Part shown: one piece after another, positions 1 to 12,584 of the stretch
How the letters are laid out: each line of letters opens with the position of its first letter
How positions within the stretch are numbered: the first letter of the stretch is position 1
DNA from: Terfezia claveryi
Lineage: Eukaryota; Ascomycota; Pezizomycetes; Pezizales; Pezizaceae
NCBI GenBank assembly: GCA_015179025.1
Contig: WHUX01000078.1
Coordinates: forward strand, 1 to 64,000
Length of the DNA stretch: 64,000 bases
Direction: 5' to 3'
Made by a program: the position numbers and the translations under genes
Notes under the pieces: generated by a model
What the model saw: only the letters and a program-made list of their open reading frames with translations
Told to the model about the DNA's origin: nothing
Databases searched by the model: none

Positions 1-1060
1 GAAAGAGGTTGTCCGAGTTTGTAGGTCAAGGTAAGATCGCGAGTACCCTTAAGGTAGCGTAGGACTCGTTTAACTGCTCCGAGGTGATCCTTCGATGGTT
101 TGTGAGAGAATTGTGAGAGAAGAGTTACAGAGTAAGCCAGGTCAGGACGTGTTCCAATAACTGCATACATGAGTGATCCAACGATTTGTTGATAGAGGGA
201 GATGTCGGTAACCTCATCTTCATCTGTATATTGTCGAAGAGTATGGTTCGAGTCAAGAGGAAGAGTGACGGGGTTGCAGTCCATCATACCGAAACGTTCG
301 AGGATTTTGATGTAGGAGGATTGGGATAGTGTGATACTGTGCTTAGAGTACTCAATTCGAATTCCTAGAAGCCAATGTAAGTTACCCATATCAGTTAACT
401 TAAACTCTCGTTTGAGTGACTGTTTGGTAGACTTCATAATGGCTGAGTCTTTATATCCGAATAAAGTAATGTCGTCGACATAAAGGGCGAGTATGATTGT
501 GCCAGACTTATGGACGAAGACGCAGGGGTCAAAGGCACAAGCAGAGAAACCTATTGTCAGGAGGAAAGATGTTAATCGTCCATACCACTGAGAGAGACTG
601 CTTTAATCCATAAATGGATCGGTTAAGTTTAGCACACATGCCGTCAATCCGGGTGCCTTCCGGGAGTTGCATGTAGATAATTTCATTCAAAGAGCCGTAA
701 AGGAAGGCTGCTTTGATATCCATTTGTTGAGGTTCCCATTGGAAGTGGCAGATAAAGCAATAAGGAGGCGGAGAGAGTCGTATCGGACAACAGGAGAAAG
801 ATTTCATCGAAGTCTATGCCGGTTGTTGAGAGAAACCTTGAGCAACTAGACGAGCCTTGTACCGATCGATATTCCCATTAGCATCTCGCTTAATCTTAAA
901 TACCCACTTGCTTCCAATAATATTCCTATCCTTGGTGTTGGAACCACTTTCCAAACATCTTGATCCTTCATAGCTTCCAACTCATCGTTCATAGCCTTTC
1001 TCCATTTTTCTTCATCAGGTGATTAACAGCCTGTTTAAAGGTTCGAGGTTCATCACCATG
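1..1060 (-). pseudogene. copia reverse transcriptase (RVT_2), truncated at window edge
   Basis: Reading leftward: a [24 protein letters not shown] start near 850-920, then [21 protein letters not shown] (about 690-730), the catalytic YVDD motif near 467-482, a LLGIRIEYSKHSITLSQ block, and VGSLMYAVIGTRPDLAYS toward base 120. An in-frame stop follows [10 protein letters not shown] and further frame changes occur. The RNase H domain would lie left of base 1. This is copia-type RT with good certainty and non-functional. Confidence 0.88.
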
Positions 1061-1640
1061 TTGTAAGACTAAAGCGATCAACACTTTATCTTCTTCGTTA
1101 TCCTCATCAAAGACTTCAGGTGGGTCTTCGATTAATCTAGAACGACCATCAAACTGTATCTTTGTACCGATTATAGGGACGATAGGAGCTTGTGCAGTTC
1201 CGAATTTGATTGGTTTAAAAACAGCTCGACCTGCCTTGGTAATGGTTGTAGGTCTAACTATTTTTCCACTAACGATTCGGGTGAAGTTTCCATCGTTGGA
1301 GTCATCGGGTAAAGATTGTCGAAGGTCTTGAGGAAGTGAAGTAAGTGGTGAATATTCATCTCGATTTTGAGAGAGGTAAGTGAACTTGTGGAGTTGGTTT
1401 GGATATAGGTCCAGGAGCTGGTGGAGGAGATGACGTTGCAGTTGATGTTGGAGGAATAGGTGGTGAGGAAGTAGTTGTGTCCGATTGTTTCAGTCGGATG
1501 GGAAAGAGTCATACCAGGGAACCATGCTTTATGAACGAGCGGGTGTCCCTTAAAATACCATTCTTCTGCTTGTTTTGGATTTCGTATACACCATTGTTGC
1601 CAGAGATATTCGTTTGGGAATTCTGAGCTAGTGTATGGGA

Positions 1641-2084
1641 TTACTTCAAGTGGAGAAGAGGAAGAGAAGCAGTATTCGTAGTTGGTGACCGTGATGGATT
1701 AGTCGAGTTAGATGTAGGTGGAGGTACCCCTTCTGGAGTTGTACTCGGTCCGAAAATGACATCTTGTGCTCGAACTGTATAAGTATGCTTTCTAGAAGGT
1801 ACATGGACCTTATAGATAGCTGTGCTATTAGTATAACCAATGAATATACCTTTCTCAGCCCGTGGTAGGAGTTTACTGCCTGCAGGTCGTCGTTCCTCAG
1901 GTATGTGTATATAACATTCCTTACCGAAGGGTTGAAGGTGAGAGATGGTAGGTTTATTGCCGTGAAAGACCTCGTAGGGAGTCTTCCCTTTGACAACTAT
2001 GAGGTGACCGATTTCGGAGGTAGGTCGAAGTTGAGCATGCTTCAGCCAGAATTTGTCCATATTCGTCAACATAGCCCTCATCAT
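1641..2084 (-). pseudogene. copia integrase C-terminal part
   Basis: This continues the integrase in a different frame from the core. It has the motif KTPYEVFHGNKPTISHLQPFG followed by EKGIFIGYT, both conserved at the end of copia integrases. A proline/serine/threonine-rich linker to the reverse transcriptase follows. The frame change relative to the core at 2114 marks a frameshift. Confidence 0.85.
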
Positions 2085-2113
2085 GTTCTGTATTGTTCTG
2101 TTGAAGTGTTTAG

Positions 2114-3301
2114 CTACACCATTAGATTCATGAGAGTAGGGGGCGTTAGTTCATGCACGATGCCTTTTGACTTAAAGAACTGTTCAAGATCTTTGTTAAC
2201 ATACTCTCCACCATTATCAGTACGAAACCGTTTAACATGGTGTGATGTTTGCTTTTCAACCAAGGTAACAAAGTCTTGGATTGATTTGGTTGAGTCGGAT
2301 TTCTGTTTAAGGAAGTAGACCCAAGAAGCACGAGAGTAGTCATCAATAAGTGTGATGAAGTAGCTTGCTCCACCAAAAGAGGGTGTGGGGAGTTTACCAC
2401 TAAGATCTGAGTGAATGAGTTCGAGAATATTGGAGGCACGAGATGTTGTAGACTTAGGGACAGAGTGAGTAGATTTGGCGAGTATGCATGGCTCGCAATG
2501 ATAGTTATTAGGGGGTGTTGGGAGAATATCACCATTAGAGTAGAGTTCTTTATGCTTGAGGACAGTAATGGCTTGATGACCGAATGACTGATGCCAGTGA
2601 TCGATTGTTTTTCGAGAGGAGAAAACCAATGCCTTTTCATTTGACTCAATAATAAACGGGAGACTTCCAACAAATTCCACCATAAATAACACAGAATCAT
2701 TGCCTTTCTTCGTAAATAAAACCAGAGTCCGTAGAAAAGTGGAAAGACTAGATCGAACAGCATTCCAAGAAAACAGTGAGTGACCAAGAGAAGGAACATA
2801 TCGAACATTGACAAGACGAACAATGGAAGTAGAGCCATTAGGGAAGTAGACAGTTAAGAAGGACTGTCCCTTTTCCTTTAGCTTCGAGGAGATTATTGCA
2901 GCTCCTTCTACAGTTCCACTATCCTCTGAAAAGTTCTTGAAGTGTCCTATGTCGTTGGTCATGTGAGCACTGCACGCTGTATCGAATTTCCAGATGGTTT
3001 TTTGGGATGGGTTACTGACGCTGAGAGCCTCGTCCTTGGAGCTACCAGAGCTGCCAACAATAAGTGCCTGTTCCTTCTTGTCTTCCTTCTTTTTATCCTT
3101 CTTCTTATCCTCGTTTGACTTCTTCAACTTCTGGCACTTCTGCCATGTATGACCTGTATATTTATCGAGTTGATGCTTCTTGCAATAGGTGCATTCCACA
3201 TCAGAGTCCTTGTTCTGTTGTTGTGATTGCTGCTGTTGAGGCTTGCCTTTCTTCTTGAAGAAGCAGAGAGAGCAGTATCCGTTTTTCAATTTCGGAACCA
3301 A
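2114..3301 (-). pseudogene. copia Gag end, protease and integrase core
   Basis: A 395-residue open frame. It starts with a Cys-His knuckle-like stretch (CTYCKKHQ...GHTWQKC, spaced unlike the classical CX2CX4HX4C), followed by a lysine-rich linker. The protease motif is WKFDTACSAHM, matching the copia W.(L/F)D(S/T)..(A/S).HM pattern. A pre-integrase HWHQSFGH block precedes the integrase core, with SDLSG for the first Asp, TDNGGEYVN for the second and a following Glu region. The catalytic residues look preserved here, so the element died by frameshifts and stops rather than by loss of these residues. Confidence 0.85.
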
Positions 3302-3501
3302 AGAGAGAAGTCGTAATTTTGCATCGCATATGTAAGGTTGGACTTAGTTGAGAGGTTGTCGACTATATTAGAGTGATGTTCGAGAGGAAGGAGAGGAGGA
3401 TGTCCTTTTGGCTTCGTCCTTATCAAGGAAAGTGCGAGGGATTTGCGATATTCATCTGAAGAGCCAGTGAGAGAGTAAAGTCGAGACCACTCAGTCTCAT
3501 A

Positions 3502-3813
3502 TTACTCAATGGAATCAGAGAAGGAGGTATTTGGAGTATAGGTTGAGGCTAAAGTGAAAAGTGTGTGTAGTTGATGTATGAAAGAGAATGGAGTATTACA
3601 GTAATACTGGTCTTTGAGATGAGTCCAGATTTCGTATGGTGAATCAAACTTTAAGACGACCTTTAGGATAGGTTTGCTGATAACCTGTATTAGCATGAGG
3701 ATAGCTTCATTTTCCATTGCTGCAAAGAGTTCTTTCTCTTCTTGTATCGCATCTGTCATAGGTTTAAGTCCTTCAATAATAAGTTCTTTATAACCTATAC
3801 CTCTTATAATCAT
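3502..3813 (-). pseudogene. copia Gag fragment
   Basis: This open stretch encodes a Gag of the UBN2/copia type. It has the characteristic run ending in SPYEIWTHLKDQY, where a Trp precedes the L..QY motif. Upstream, toward the LTR, related Gag sequence continues in other frames to about 3990. Downstream the reading moves to the frame at 3301. The frame is broken, so no functional Gag is expected. It lies in the correct position between the primer site and the protease. Confidence 0.75.
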
Positions 3814-4032
3814 CTTGACAGTGTCAGCCTAGTCTTTGTAGTTGTCTTTGTAGGTAAGTGACTCGATATTGTCAAGATTGACTGGAATAGGCTTAAAGTC
3901 TTTCAGTAGTCGGAAGATAGAGGGTACAGCCTTTCCTTTACCACCAGAACCAGATCCTAAACCAGATGCTATCGTATAGATATATGTAGGAGGGAAGGTG
4001 AATGCGAGAAAGTTATCGAGTTGTCCTGAGCT

Positions 4033-4049
4033 ATTCTGGGCTCATAACC
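4033..4049 (-). other. Primer-binding site, half-tRNA type
   Basis: The plus strand reads ATTCTGGGCTCATAACC, which matches the anticodon stem-loop of eukaryotic initiator tRNA-Met (CAU anticodon between GGGCT and AACC). Priming by an internally cleaved initiator tRNA-Met half-molecule is known for Drosophila copia and yeast Ty5. The site sits immediately inside the LTR, as required. The match is seen directly; its use as primer is inferred. Confidence 0.7.
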
Positions 4050-4052
4050 TAT

Positions 4053-4686
4053 TGAAAGGTTACTATGAGCGGAGGTATCGCGGTAGTAATTACGGAGGTA
4101 GTAGCGGTGGACAGTAGTGCTATTAAGCAGAGAGTGCGAGGAGCAGAAGTGCGAAGGAGCAGATGGTTGAACTATGTCGAGAGTAGACAGTCTATTGAGT
4201 CTAATGAGAAGTGTGTAGAACTAGATACAGGAGTAGGAAACTCGTATATAATAGTACAAGTTGAGGGTAAAGATCTAGTAAGGAAGTCTAAGTTACATAA
4301 CCTAAGAATAGTATATCGTGCACATGTAAATGAAGAAATACATAGAGGTGTGCGACTGAGACAGTAATATGAGTCAACGAATATAACAGAAAGTCATAGA
4401 AGTGGTGATCGTTGAGTCATGACAACTGAGACAAGTAAGCAGTAACCTTAAGTAGTAAAGCAGCATCATGCAATGATAATAGATACTAAGTTAGGAAAGT
4501 AAGCAAAGATAATAAGAACATGTGAACGACATGTGAATACATGTGAAAGAAATAATACAGAAGTCCTTAATCGGGTAGCAAGTGTCCATATTGGGTATCA
4601 GCATGATGTGGAAGTAATCGTAAGAGAGAACGATGTATTGTATGGAAATACTTAACTATATCGAAAGGAAATAATTATTTTCAACA
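4053..4686 (-). repeat. 5' LTR of the copia-like element
   Basis: Read on the minus strand it begins TGTTGAAAATAATTATTTCC and ends CTTTCA, with TG...CA termini. The inner edge is 3 bp from a primer-binding site. The sequence aligns along its length, with indels, to the solo LTR at 58289-58784; both carry the GAGCGGAGGTATCGCGG-like block and both end in CAACA on the plus strand. The outer target-site duplication cannot be tested because the other LTR is outside the window. Confidence 0.8.
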
Positions 4687-7600
4687 AAATGAAGTATCCT
4701 ACTCATCCTTCCTAAATGATACCTTCCTCTACTTCATATATTATTACCTTATCAGATACTCTAGTCTACTATATTAGAAAATGATAACCGAATTATTAGC
4801 ATCACTGATAAGGTATTGAGTAGAAGTTAAGATTTAAGGAAGAGGTATCAAGATGAGATATTAAAGCTAGAGGGAAGGACAAATAGAAGTTTACTAAAGA
4901 GATAGCTTATCTGACCCAAACTCAAGTAGAAAAGGTAGCTTTTGCTGCCTAAATCCTCAAAGAAATAGTGGAAATATAGGCCAACGAAGACTTTACAAGT
5001 ATGAAAGTAGTCTGAGAAGACATTGAGACAGATCTTAGCTTCTTAAAAACAATCCTACCATTGTCTAAGATTATACAGAATCTCAAAGAAGAAGAGTGAA
5101 TATATGAAAAAGACTGGAAAATGTGTGGAGAAATAAATAGGAAGAGAAGATGGGGAATTGATACCTCCTTAGCCTGCTAAAGAATTCCTCAGAAAACTTA
5201 TATGATTGGTAGAGAGGAATCCAGTATGGAATGATGTGAAGATGAAAATGATGATAGGAGTAGCAGAAAGGTTAGCTGCTAAGCAAACTAAGAAATAGAA
5301 GTAGGTGATGATAAGGGATATTACTGAAAAGATATATATAGAAAAGAAGCAATTGTAGAGAAATAAGATTCAGGAGGAAGTTGCTTCACTTGCATCATCC
5401 TTGGCACCTCTTACATTCCTCCTAATAATAACTCTCTCTCCTTTTCACAATAATCCTCCTTATAAAGTCGATACCCTAAATACACAAGTAGCTATTGAAA
5501 TAGTTGCATCTCTCGAGATAGTATTTCAAGCTACCTTGCCAAATGAAAAAGCCAAAGCTTAAGCTGAGGTGGAGGTTCAAGTTGTTGAAGGAGGAAATTC
5601 AGATAAGGGTGAAAATAAGATGATGAGATTGAGGAAGTTATTATAGCTAAAGGTAAGGGGAAGAAAGTTGTTAAGAAAATTGTTGAAGTAAGGCCTGAAC
5701 TAGGAAAACCGATAATGAGGAAGAGAAGGAGAGAGTAAGAGAAGGAGGAAAAGAAGAGGAAGTTTAAGCTGGATATACTAGTTATCAACCTGGATGTTGA
5801 CAAAAGGATGGATGAGGTTAAATAGAAGGCTAAGGATAAGAAGGATAAAAATGATACGTTAGCAGTAAAAGGAGCAATCAGATCGTTGACAGCTGGAGAA
5901 GGAGGGATAAATAAGGAAACATTAGTATGGAGCTTGAAGAAGTTATTGGAAGTGAGTAAAACAGAAATAGTAGAAGATATGGATTAAGAAGATTTCTTTT
6001 ATTATTTATATGAGTGCTTTATTTCTTTTTTTTTAAGTATAATCTTTGCTCTAAGGGAAGGGGTAGAAAATTTGTTGTTCTGAGAGTTAGATGGATATTT
6101 AGGTAGCAATGGGGCTGCCTAAGTTTTAAAAGGGAGGAGGAATATAGTGGTTAGGAAGTTACTCAAAATAAGAGTAATAGCAAAAGTTATTTTTTTAGTT
6201 TAAGTTTATTAGCTTTACTGAGGGAGATATATTATATAGAGAAATTGTTGTACTTTAGGATACAGTAATAAATATATGCATTGTTTTTATATTCATAAGA
6301 AAAGAACTAAAATCTTTGCTCTATTACTTTAAAATGATTGATAGCTAACTTCGTATACTGCTATTAATTGTCTCTTACTCTTTTTTTTGAAGCTTTACTC
6401 TATCACTTACATATGTCGAGACATGTAAGTTTTAAGAATTACTTACCTCTCATTGAGATTGATTCTTACTCATAGGATTTTCACTTATCATAAGAATACT
6501 CCATAACAATTCTGTAAGATACTAGTAGATTCCACTAGCTTATTTGACTCTCTGGATACCTAAGACTATATTAGTTACTCTAACTATTTGTGATCTTCTT
6601 CATAATGTATGCAGGATAGCTTCTTTATTATCACCTAATGCAAAAACCTACTCCTAGGTCAGAATATATTATATTAGAAATTTAGTTCATACCTTACCTT
6701 ATATCCAAGCTCTTGAGCTAGAATCCACTTCTCCATTTCTTCCTCCATTGGCTCTGTTACTCCAGGAGTATCTTACTTATTTATAATTTGTGATATATAA
6801 TTTCTTATGTATTTTCTTTGTCTTCACTTTAGCCTTACACTTTCGCTTTTAATAGAAAGTACAACCTCTCTTATTAGTTTTATAGTCAAATTTACTTTTT
6901 ATTATATTAGCACCTACTTTTAATATATTCTTCTTTGTCAGTAACTAAAAGATTGAAGAGATTATTGTAGATATGGTGAGTAAATATAGGGTTGATATAG
7001 TAGTGGGACAAATTGGAGGATAAAGTATTAGTATTAGTAGGTTAAGGTTCGTTTATTCTGGTTATGAGTTGAGCTCTAGTTGTAGAATTGTAGGTATAGT
7101 ATGGTGAAAACAAACTACCAAATCTAGAAGTTTGATATCAGGTTCTTATCAGTACCTATTGAGGGGCTAATATAAGCTAGACTTGCAAAAACCTTATGGA
7201 AATTCCATATATTATCATTCATATTCATATAACTCCAAATCCTATACAAAGTTACAAAATATATCATGCCGTAACACCTTTACTCTACTTACTTAAACCA
7301 ACCTTATCATAGTTACTTTACCAACATACTCACTTATACTCTACTAGCATATATTACAATAATATTATATTCTGATTCTAATATAATAGCTTAAAACTTA
7401 ATGGGGGTTCCTATAAACCTTATTTAGAGCAAGATTATGTAGAAGACTACAGATACCATCTAAAAATACAATGGTAGTCTAACTAGTCTTACTAAAGAAA
7501 ATTTAATTGTCTAAAAAGCTGACTTAGACCTTGAAGTGATTAATATAAAAAGGTTTTATGTATAATCTCTCTTGCATAAACCTATACTTTTAGATAGAAC

Positions 7601-9640
7601 AACTAATATAATAGTACTTATTTTAGGATACAATTGATAGTCATATACCTGCCTCTTAACAACAACTTCAACAGGGAATTCTTAATATAATTGTCAATGA
7701 AGAACTCAATATACCAAATGAGCCTAAGGCAGTAATACCAGCATCTCTAGACTTAGAACTATTGGGTCAGCAACTCCTCTTAGTATTAACCAACTATACT
7801 ATAGCCAAGCTCTTCCAGATCTAGGCCCAGTAGTCCCAGAGCTAGGCCTGGTGCAATTAGGGCCTAGCTATGAGATTGGTATGTTTATTGACGAGATGCT
7901 CGAGGAAGTCTTCTATGCTATGGTCTCTACTCTTGTTAGATCTATCAGAGATTCCCTAGCTAATCCTTCATACTATATAGGGTGGCTTTTTTTTTTTTCA
8001 TTTTTGATGGTTATGTAAGAAAGAATAATTGTTTTTTAGTATATATTAAGTATCAAACTCATATATAAACTATATAATGACAATCTATTAGCTTACAACA
8101 TGCTATTGGCCTATTTCTTACCTTCTTGGCCTTCTATATCCCAATTGTCTATATTCTACTCTTCCATATTAATATCATTAATTTTACCTTTACTAAATTA
8201 TAGCCACTTCTCTGCCAAAGCCTTCAAGATTGCTCGGATATTTCCAGTATTCTATAATTGAATAACCTTCTCTATCTATTGTTGATCTCCCTATTCCTTT
8301 AGCCATGACACTCTCAGCCTAGCATTCTTTAGACTTTTTAAAAATATACCTGACTGGCATAGTACTGACTTCATCAATTTATTTGGGCATTTTATCTGTT
8401 TATCTTGATTGAAGTAGTATAAGTTAAAGGTATTAGAGACTAGAAGAATTATGGAATGAACTCACTTATTGCTTTTAGTAAAGTATTAGTACATTCTTTC
8501 CTTACTTGGTCTCTACTTTTAACTGCTTTTTGAGCTACAGTCTCTCTAGCTTCCTCTTTAATTATTCCACTACAAATGAGTAGCTCAAACTATGAAATAC
8601 CAAACTTTTTAACACCCTAGAGGACAGCAAACTTCTTTGCAAGCCCCTTAGTTCCAATATGCAGTTTGTCTTTTAAAGAAGCTGCAATTAAGATTATATG
8701 AATCCCTAACTCCTAAGCATAATTGCACTGTAAGGTATAGGTTAGTTAAGAGTGCTCTATCTACTAGTACCCTTTTAAATTAGCTTTGTGATTAGCTAGT
8801 TATTTACCAAGTTGGATAATGCTTTCAAAGTCTTTTTCTATACCTTCACTACTGAGTCTGTAATAATTTTAACTCCATAAATAAGATATTGCTTCTCTAC
8901 TTTAACTATGTTATTGAGTTCTTCTTTTCTTTCTATAGTATATATATACTCTTTAATATATCTGGCTAGTTAGCTTCATAACTCTTTACCACCTTTTTTC
9001 AATTCCGCTAGTATCTCTTTTGCAACCACTCATAGGCTTATGTTATAGGCATTTTGCTTATATGTTTTAGTTCTTATAGCTATAGTAGGTAGGTTCTTCA
9101 TGATATTATTTATTGTATATCTGAAGTCTTTTCCTTATTTAGTACATAAACCCTGAATTCCTTGAACAAAGGTTTCTATAATCTTTTTGTTTTTGATTTC
9201 AAACTTATCACCTTCTACTTCATTAATATTAGACATTCTAATTAATTTACTAATAGGTATCTATAGGTATAGGTAAGTTATTAAGGGCCTTACCTGATGG
9301 AATATGTTATAGTTGTTATAAAATATTGAAAAGGCAGTAGTAATTCTTAAATATAACCAAACTACATAAGAGGACATATATAAATATAAGTGCACAATTA
9401 AGATTTAATAAATGCTTAGCTTCCTATTATTAACAAACAACCTTATAGTAGTAATATAAGAAGCGATTTACATTTCTCAAGCTAAGTACTACTGTAATTT
9501 TTTTTTTTTTAATATAGTTGTTACTCCAATATAGCCCTATTAGGGGGACCATAAGAAGACACTTGGAAACCTAGGTGAATTCAATAGTGAGGCAACTTAA
9601 TCTGCCAAACCCGTATGCAACTAGGTATATATAACTATTA
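4687..9640. other. AT-rich decayed DNA, no intact gene
   Basis: About 5 kb of AT-rich sequence full of TAA/TAG. At 5560-6000 the plus strand can be read as a lysine/glutamate-rich protein interrupted at presumed CAA/CAG positions. At about 7690-7970 an open stretch ends in a short hydrophobic run. At 8080-9237 the minus strand starts with MSNINEVEGDKFEIKNKK and continues with many stops. I could not assign any of these to a family. The pattern suggests RIP-mutated transposons, possibly one element spanning both readable pieces. Confidence 0.55.
8080..9237 (-). pseudogene. Unassigned decayed ORF, possibly transposon-derived
   Basis: Read on the minus strand from an ATG near 9237, a lysine-rich protein can be followed for some 300 residues with repeated in-frame TAA/TAG at positions that would be CAA/CAG or TGG before transition mutation. 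It contains a KEILAELKKGGKEL-like helix. No catalytic motif was recognised; a Gag/ORF1-like protein of a transposon is a guess. Confidence 0.3.
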
Positions 9641-9645
9641 ACTAA
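9641..9645. repeat. Left target-site duplication (ACTAA) of gypsy element
   Basis: ACTAA directly precedes the 5' LTR and is repeated exactly at 19807-19811 directly after the 3' LTR. Five bases is the usual Ty3/gypsy duplication length. This fixes both ends of the element. Confidence 0.9.
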
Positions 9646-10253
9646 TATTACCATTATATGCTCAGTTGTCCTTGTCATTACCTATGACACTGACACAGGT
9701 GATAAGTTATTGCCATTCTTGTCTTTGTTATCACCTACGATTGCAAGTGATAGGTTATCATTATTATTGCCCTTAGCATCACCTGTAACACAGGTGATGG
9801 GTTATTGTTATTATTACCTTACTTGGCTTCTAAGATAGGGATCTTGAGAAGTTTATTTCCCCCATTACCTGACAGAATTATATATAAATAGCTCCTATCC
9901 CTCATACTGTTATTGAATCTCTATCCAATATCTTGTATATCCAATATAAGACTTTGCTTCTCTTTATAAAGGTGTACCTTCCTTGTACACCCCCTTGCCA
10001 TTGTCTTGCCTTGTCTCTCTGTGTCTCACCTCTCTAAACAACTCTATAGTAGAGCTGCCTCCCTCTGATATACATGGTATTTACTTCTGCATGTTTCCTG
10101 CCTCCTGCCTCCTACCTCTTGCCTCTTGCCCCTTACTCTTACTCTATCCTAGCTTTCCTCTATCATACATGTAGCATTTCTATGTGTGCAATCTCCTTGC
10201 CTAATGACTAAGTGTACCTCTTGGTCATCTCATTCTCTGAAGCCCTCGTTACA
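9646..10253 (+). repeat. 5' LTR of gypsy chromovirus
   Basis: Aligns along its full 608 bp to 19199-19806. It contains repeated 'cacaggtgataagttatt'-type blocks near 9700-9800 and a TATA-like ATATATAAATAG at about 9881. It ends CGTTACA, and its start TATTACC corresponds to a mutated TG terminus. The differences from the 3' LTR appear to be largely transitions. Confidence 0.9.
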
Positions 10254-10559
10254 TTATATTGGATCTAATTTGACCAACTAGTACAATATCCGAGTTATTC
10301 CTTCTACCTACCATTAGATTTCAAGTCTAGAGGAAGACCCTAATCCCCTCCAACCTAGCTCAGCTCCTAGAGTACCATAGAACAATCATTGAAATATTCT
10401 CAGCTATCTATATAATTAGTAAGTAACAAGGTATTGACCTTCTAACAGCTGAGCAATAACTTAAGTCCATTTTAGATATAATCACCCTGCTCCAAGAGGA
10501 AGCAACAGAGGACTGAAACACTATCCATAGGCTAACCCATGCCCTAATTACTATATACT

Positions 10560-11076
10560 CCTAAAAGCACCTAAAACACAAGACTTACTAGCCTCTCCTA
10601 AGTTCAATGAGGATCAAGATAGGCTAAGAGTATAGAAGAAGTTGGTGCAGATCAAGCTATCAGGAGACTCAACTAAGTTCCCTATAGTCCAATACCAGCT
10701 CTCATATATTTACGGGCTGTTGGAGGGCAAGGCTATGAACTAAGTCCAACCATTTATTAAGGCCACTAGAGTAGATTTAGCTGATATCTAAGCCTTGATG
10801 ACACTCCTAGATCAAGCCTTTGGGGATTCAGACCTTAAGAGGATAGTCAGCCAGGCCTTGCAGGACCTTAAGCAAAAGAATAATAATGTGTCAACCTACA
10901 TTACTGAATTCTTCAGGTTGGTGGCCAAACTCATATAGAACGATGAGGCTAAACTTGATTAATTCAAGACTAGTCTTTTCTTAGAACTCAAATAGGCCTT
11001 AGTGTATTACCTATTAACTAAGACTTTGAAAGAGCTTATTATGCAGGCCAGCTAAGTGGAATAGCAGATGATAGTA
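10560..11076 (+). pseudogene. gypsy Gag, N-terminal part
   Basis: Reads as PKFNEDQDRLRV, then a block ending YIYGLLEGKAMN, then LLDQAFGDSDLKRIVSQAL, LKQKNNNVSTYITEFFRLVA and LFLELK. This is the Retrotrans_gag pattern with F.D......A...L..L.Q....V..Y...F. In-frame stops fall at presumed CAG/CAA/TGG codons. The frame is cut at 11076 by the nested element and Gag resumes after 15093. Confidence 0.8.
11072..11076. repeat. Left target-site duplication (TAGTA) of foldback element
   Basis: TAGTA occurs directly before TTCAGGGG and again at 15089-15093 directly after CCTCTAA. Collapsing the two copies and the intervening DNA rejoins gypsy gag in an order that makes sense, although the frame there is already decayed. 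Confidence 0.65.
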
Positions 11077-11080
11077 TTCA

Positions 11081-11298
11081 GGGGCATTAGGATAGATATT
11101 TCTGTACCGCAACGCACCCTGCAGGCGCCCTGATGGACCATCTTATACCTCTCCTGCCCTCTACGTTAGGTCGCCCCGACGCCACTTCTGGTGCATTAGG
11201 ATATATATTTCTATGCCGCAACGTCCGCTCCCGGCACCCTGACGGACTATCTTCTACCTGACCCGCCTTGTACGTCAGGTCGCCCCGATGCCACAACA
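11081..11298 (+). repeat. Two 109-bp direct repeats at left end of foldback element
   Basis: Units start at 11081 (GGGGCATTAGGATAGATATT) and 11190 (GGTGCATTAGGATATATATT). Both go on to a CCGCAACG block and end with a GGTCGCCCCGACGCCA-like block. This duplication is absent from the right end, so the two outer ends evolved separately from the paired arms. Confidence 0.8.
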
Positions 11299-11812
11299 CC
11301 ATCACCAGGTGCCCTGACGAGTGCCCTCTTCTAGCTGCACACACTAGGAACCCTAGCCCTTATGTCGCTCGGGCGCCATATCTTCCGAGGTACTGCCCTG
11401 GCGCCTTGTGTTCCGAGGTGCCACCGTGGTGCATGTGTATATCCATGCCCTGGCACAACTACCTGATAGGTGGACCACTGTGTGCACTTGGAGCATGGAG
11501 GTAATAGCAGCTATACATTACAAGAACTAGGTATGTTTGAATTTCTATGTACATAGCTAAGCTATAGATGCACTTTGAATGAACCATTCCCTCATGCATC
11601 CCACTTGAACTCATCCTGCGCATATGCCTCTAAAAATCCTAGCGGTTCCCTGATCTGAGCTGTCTGCAAAGTCGTTATCGCCGTGCTTTGATCTAATAAT
11701 ATCTATATAGCTATTAACAATAGAACACTGATATTGCGAGACTGCACATACCTAGAGCTACCCAATTGCTGGCTGATGTAGTTATCCACTGCCATGAGCA
11801 ATGCCTATTACT

Positions 11813-12300
11813 AGAGCAATTAGCTATGCGTTCCCATAAAGTCCATGGATTTGCTGGCGAGTTCACGTACCTAGGTATGTCTACGCATATAGATGGGGAA
11901 TATCTCGGAAGTGCACTTGCAGAGTCCTAAGAGCAATTAGCTATGCCTTCACATACAGTCCGCTAGTTTTCTAGTGAGTTCACGTACCTGGCTATGCCTG
12001 TGTCTGCGTATATAGATTGGGGATATATCGGAACTGCACTGGCAGAGTCCTAAGAGCAATTAGATATACATTCATATAGAGTCCGCTGGTTTTCTGGCGA
12101 GTTCACGTACCTAGCTATGCCTGTGTCTGCGCATATAGATTGGGGATATATCGGAACTGCACTGGCGGAGTCCTAAGAGCAATTATCTATACATTCACAT
12201 AGAGTCCGCTGGTTTTCTGGCGAGTTCACGTACCTAGCTAGCTATGTCTCCGCATATAGATGGGGGATATCTTGAGAGTGCACTGGGGGAGTCCTAACCT
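11813..12300 (+). repeat. Outer tandem array, left arm (about 120-bp units)
   Basis: Four units start at about 11813, 11930, 12053 and 12175, each opening with AGAGCAATTA and including TGGCGAGTTCACGTACCTAG. Unit spacing is 117-123 bp. The same repeat is present in inverted orientation in the right arm with more copies. Confidence 0.88.
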
Positions 12301-12584
12301 CAGCTTGACCTACTACAGACTGGCTGGTTGAGTTACCTATGCAAAGAGGGGCGCACGTGCTCTCATGTTATGTTCGTTCACGTATTCCTGGAAATATATC
12401 TCGGTTGACATGGCCGACAAATATGTGTGATTGGTGGGAAGGCAGATTGGCGCACGCTGGTGTGACAGATCAGCACATGCATGTTTCAGGCCACATATAC
12501 CTGCCAGCCGTGAGATTACCGAAGTGGGTAATAGGTATGGAAGAGGAGCCCTCATGGCAGGCTTGTAAATATGGACTTGTTTAT

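Larger units (their letters stand above)
1..4686 (-). mobile_element. Ty1/copia-like LTR retrotransposon, left end cut by window
   Basis: Read on the minus strand, the order is LTR, primer site, Gag, zinc-knuckle-like motif, protease, integrase and reverse transcriptase, which is the Ty1/copia order with integrase before RT. RNase H and the second LTR lie beyond base 1. The coding part is broken into several frames with stops, so this copy is dead. A solo LTR of a related element lies at 58289-58784, showing the family has more than one copy here. Assignment to copia is firm from the domain order and from the RT and integrase motifs; the lineage is not determined. Confidence 0.9.

Noticed and set aside
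5531..5803. 90-codon minus-strand frame rich in Ser/Phe/Leu
   Set aside because: It is the complement of a lysine/glutamate-rich decayed frame on the plus strand.
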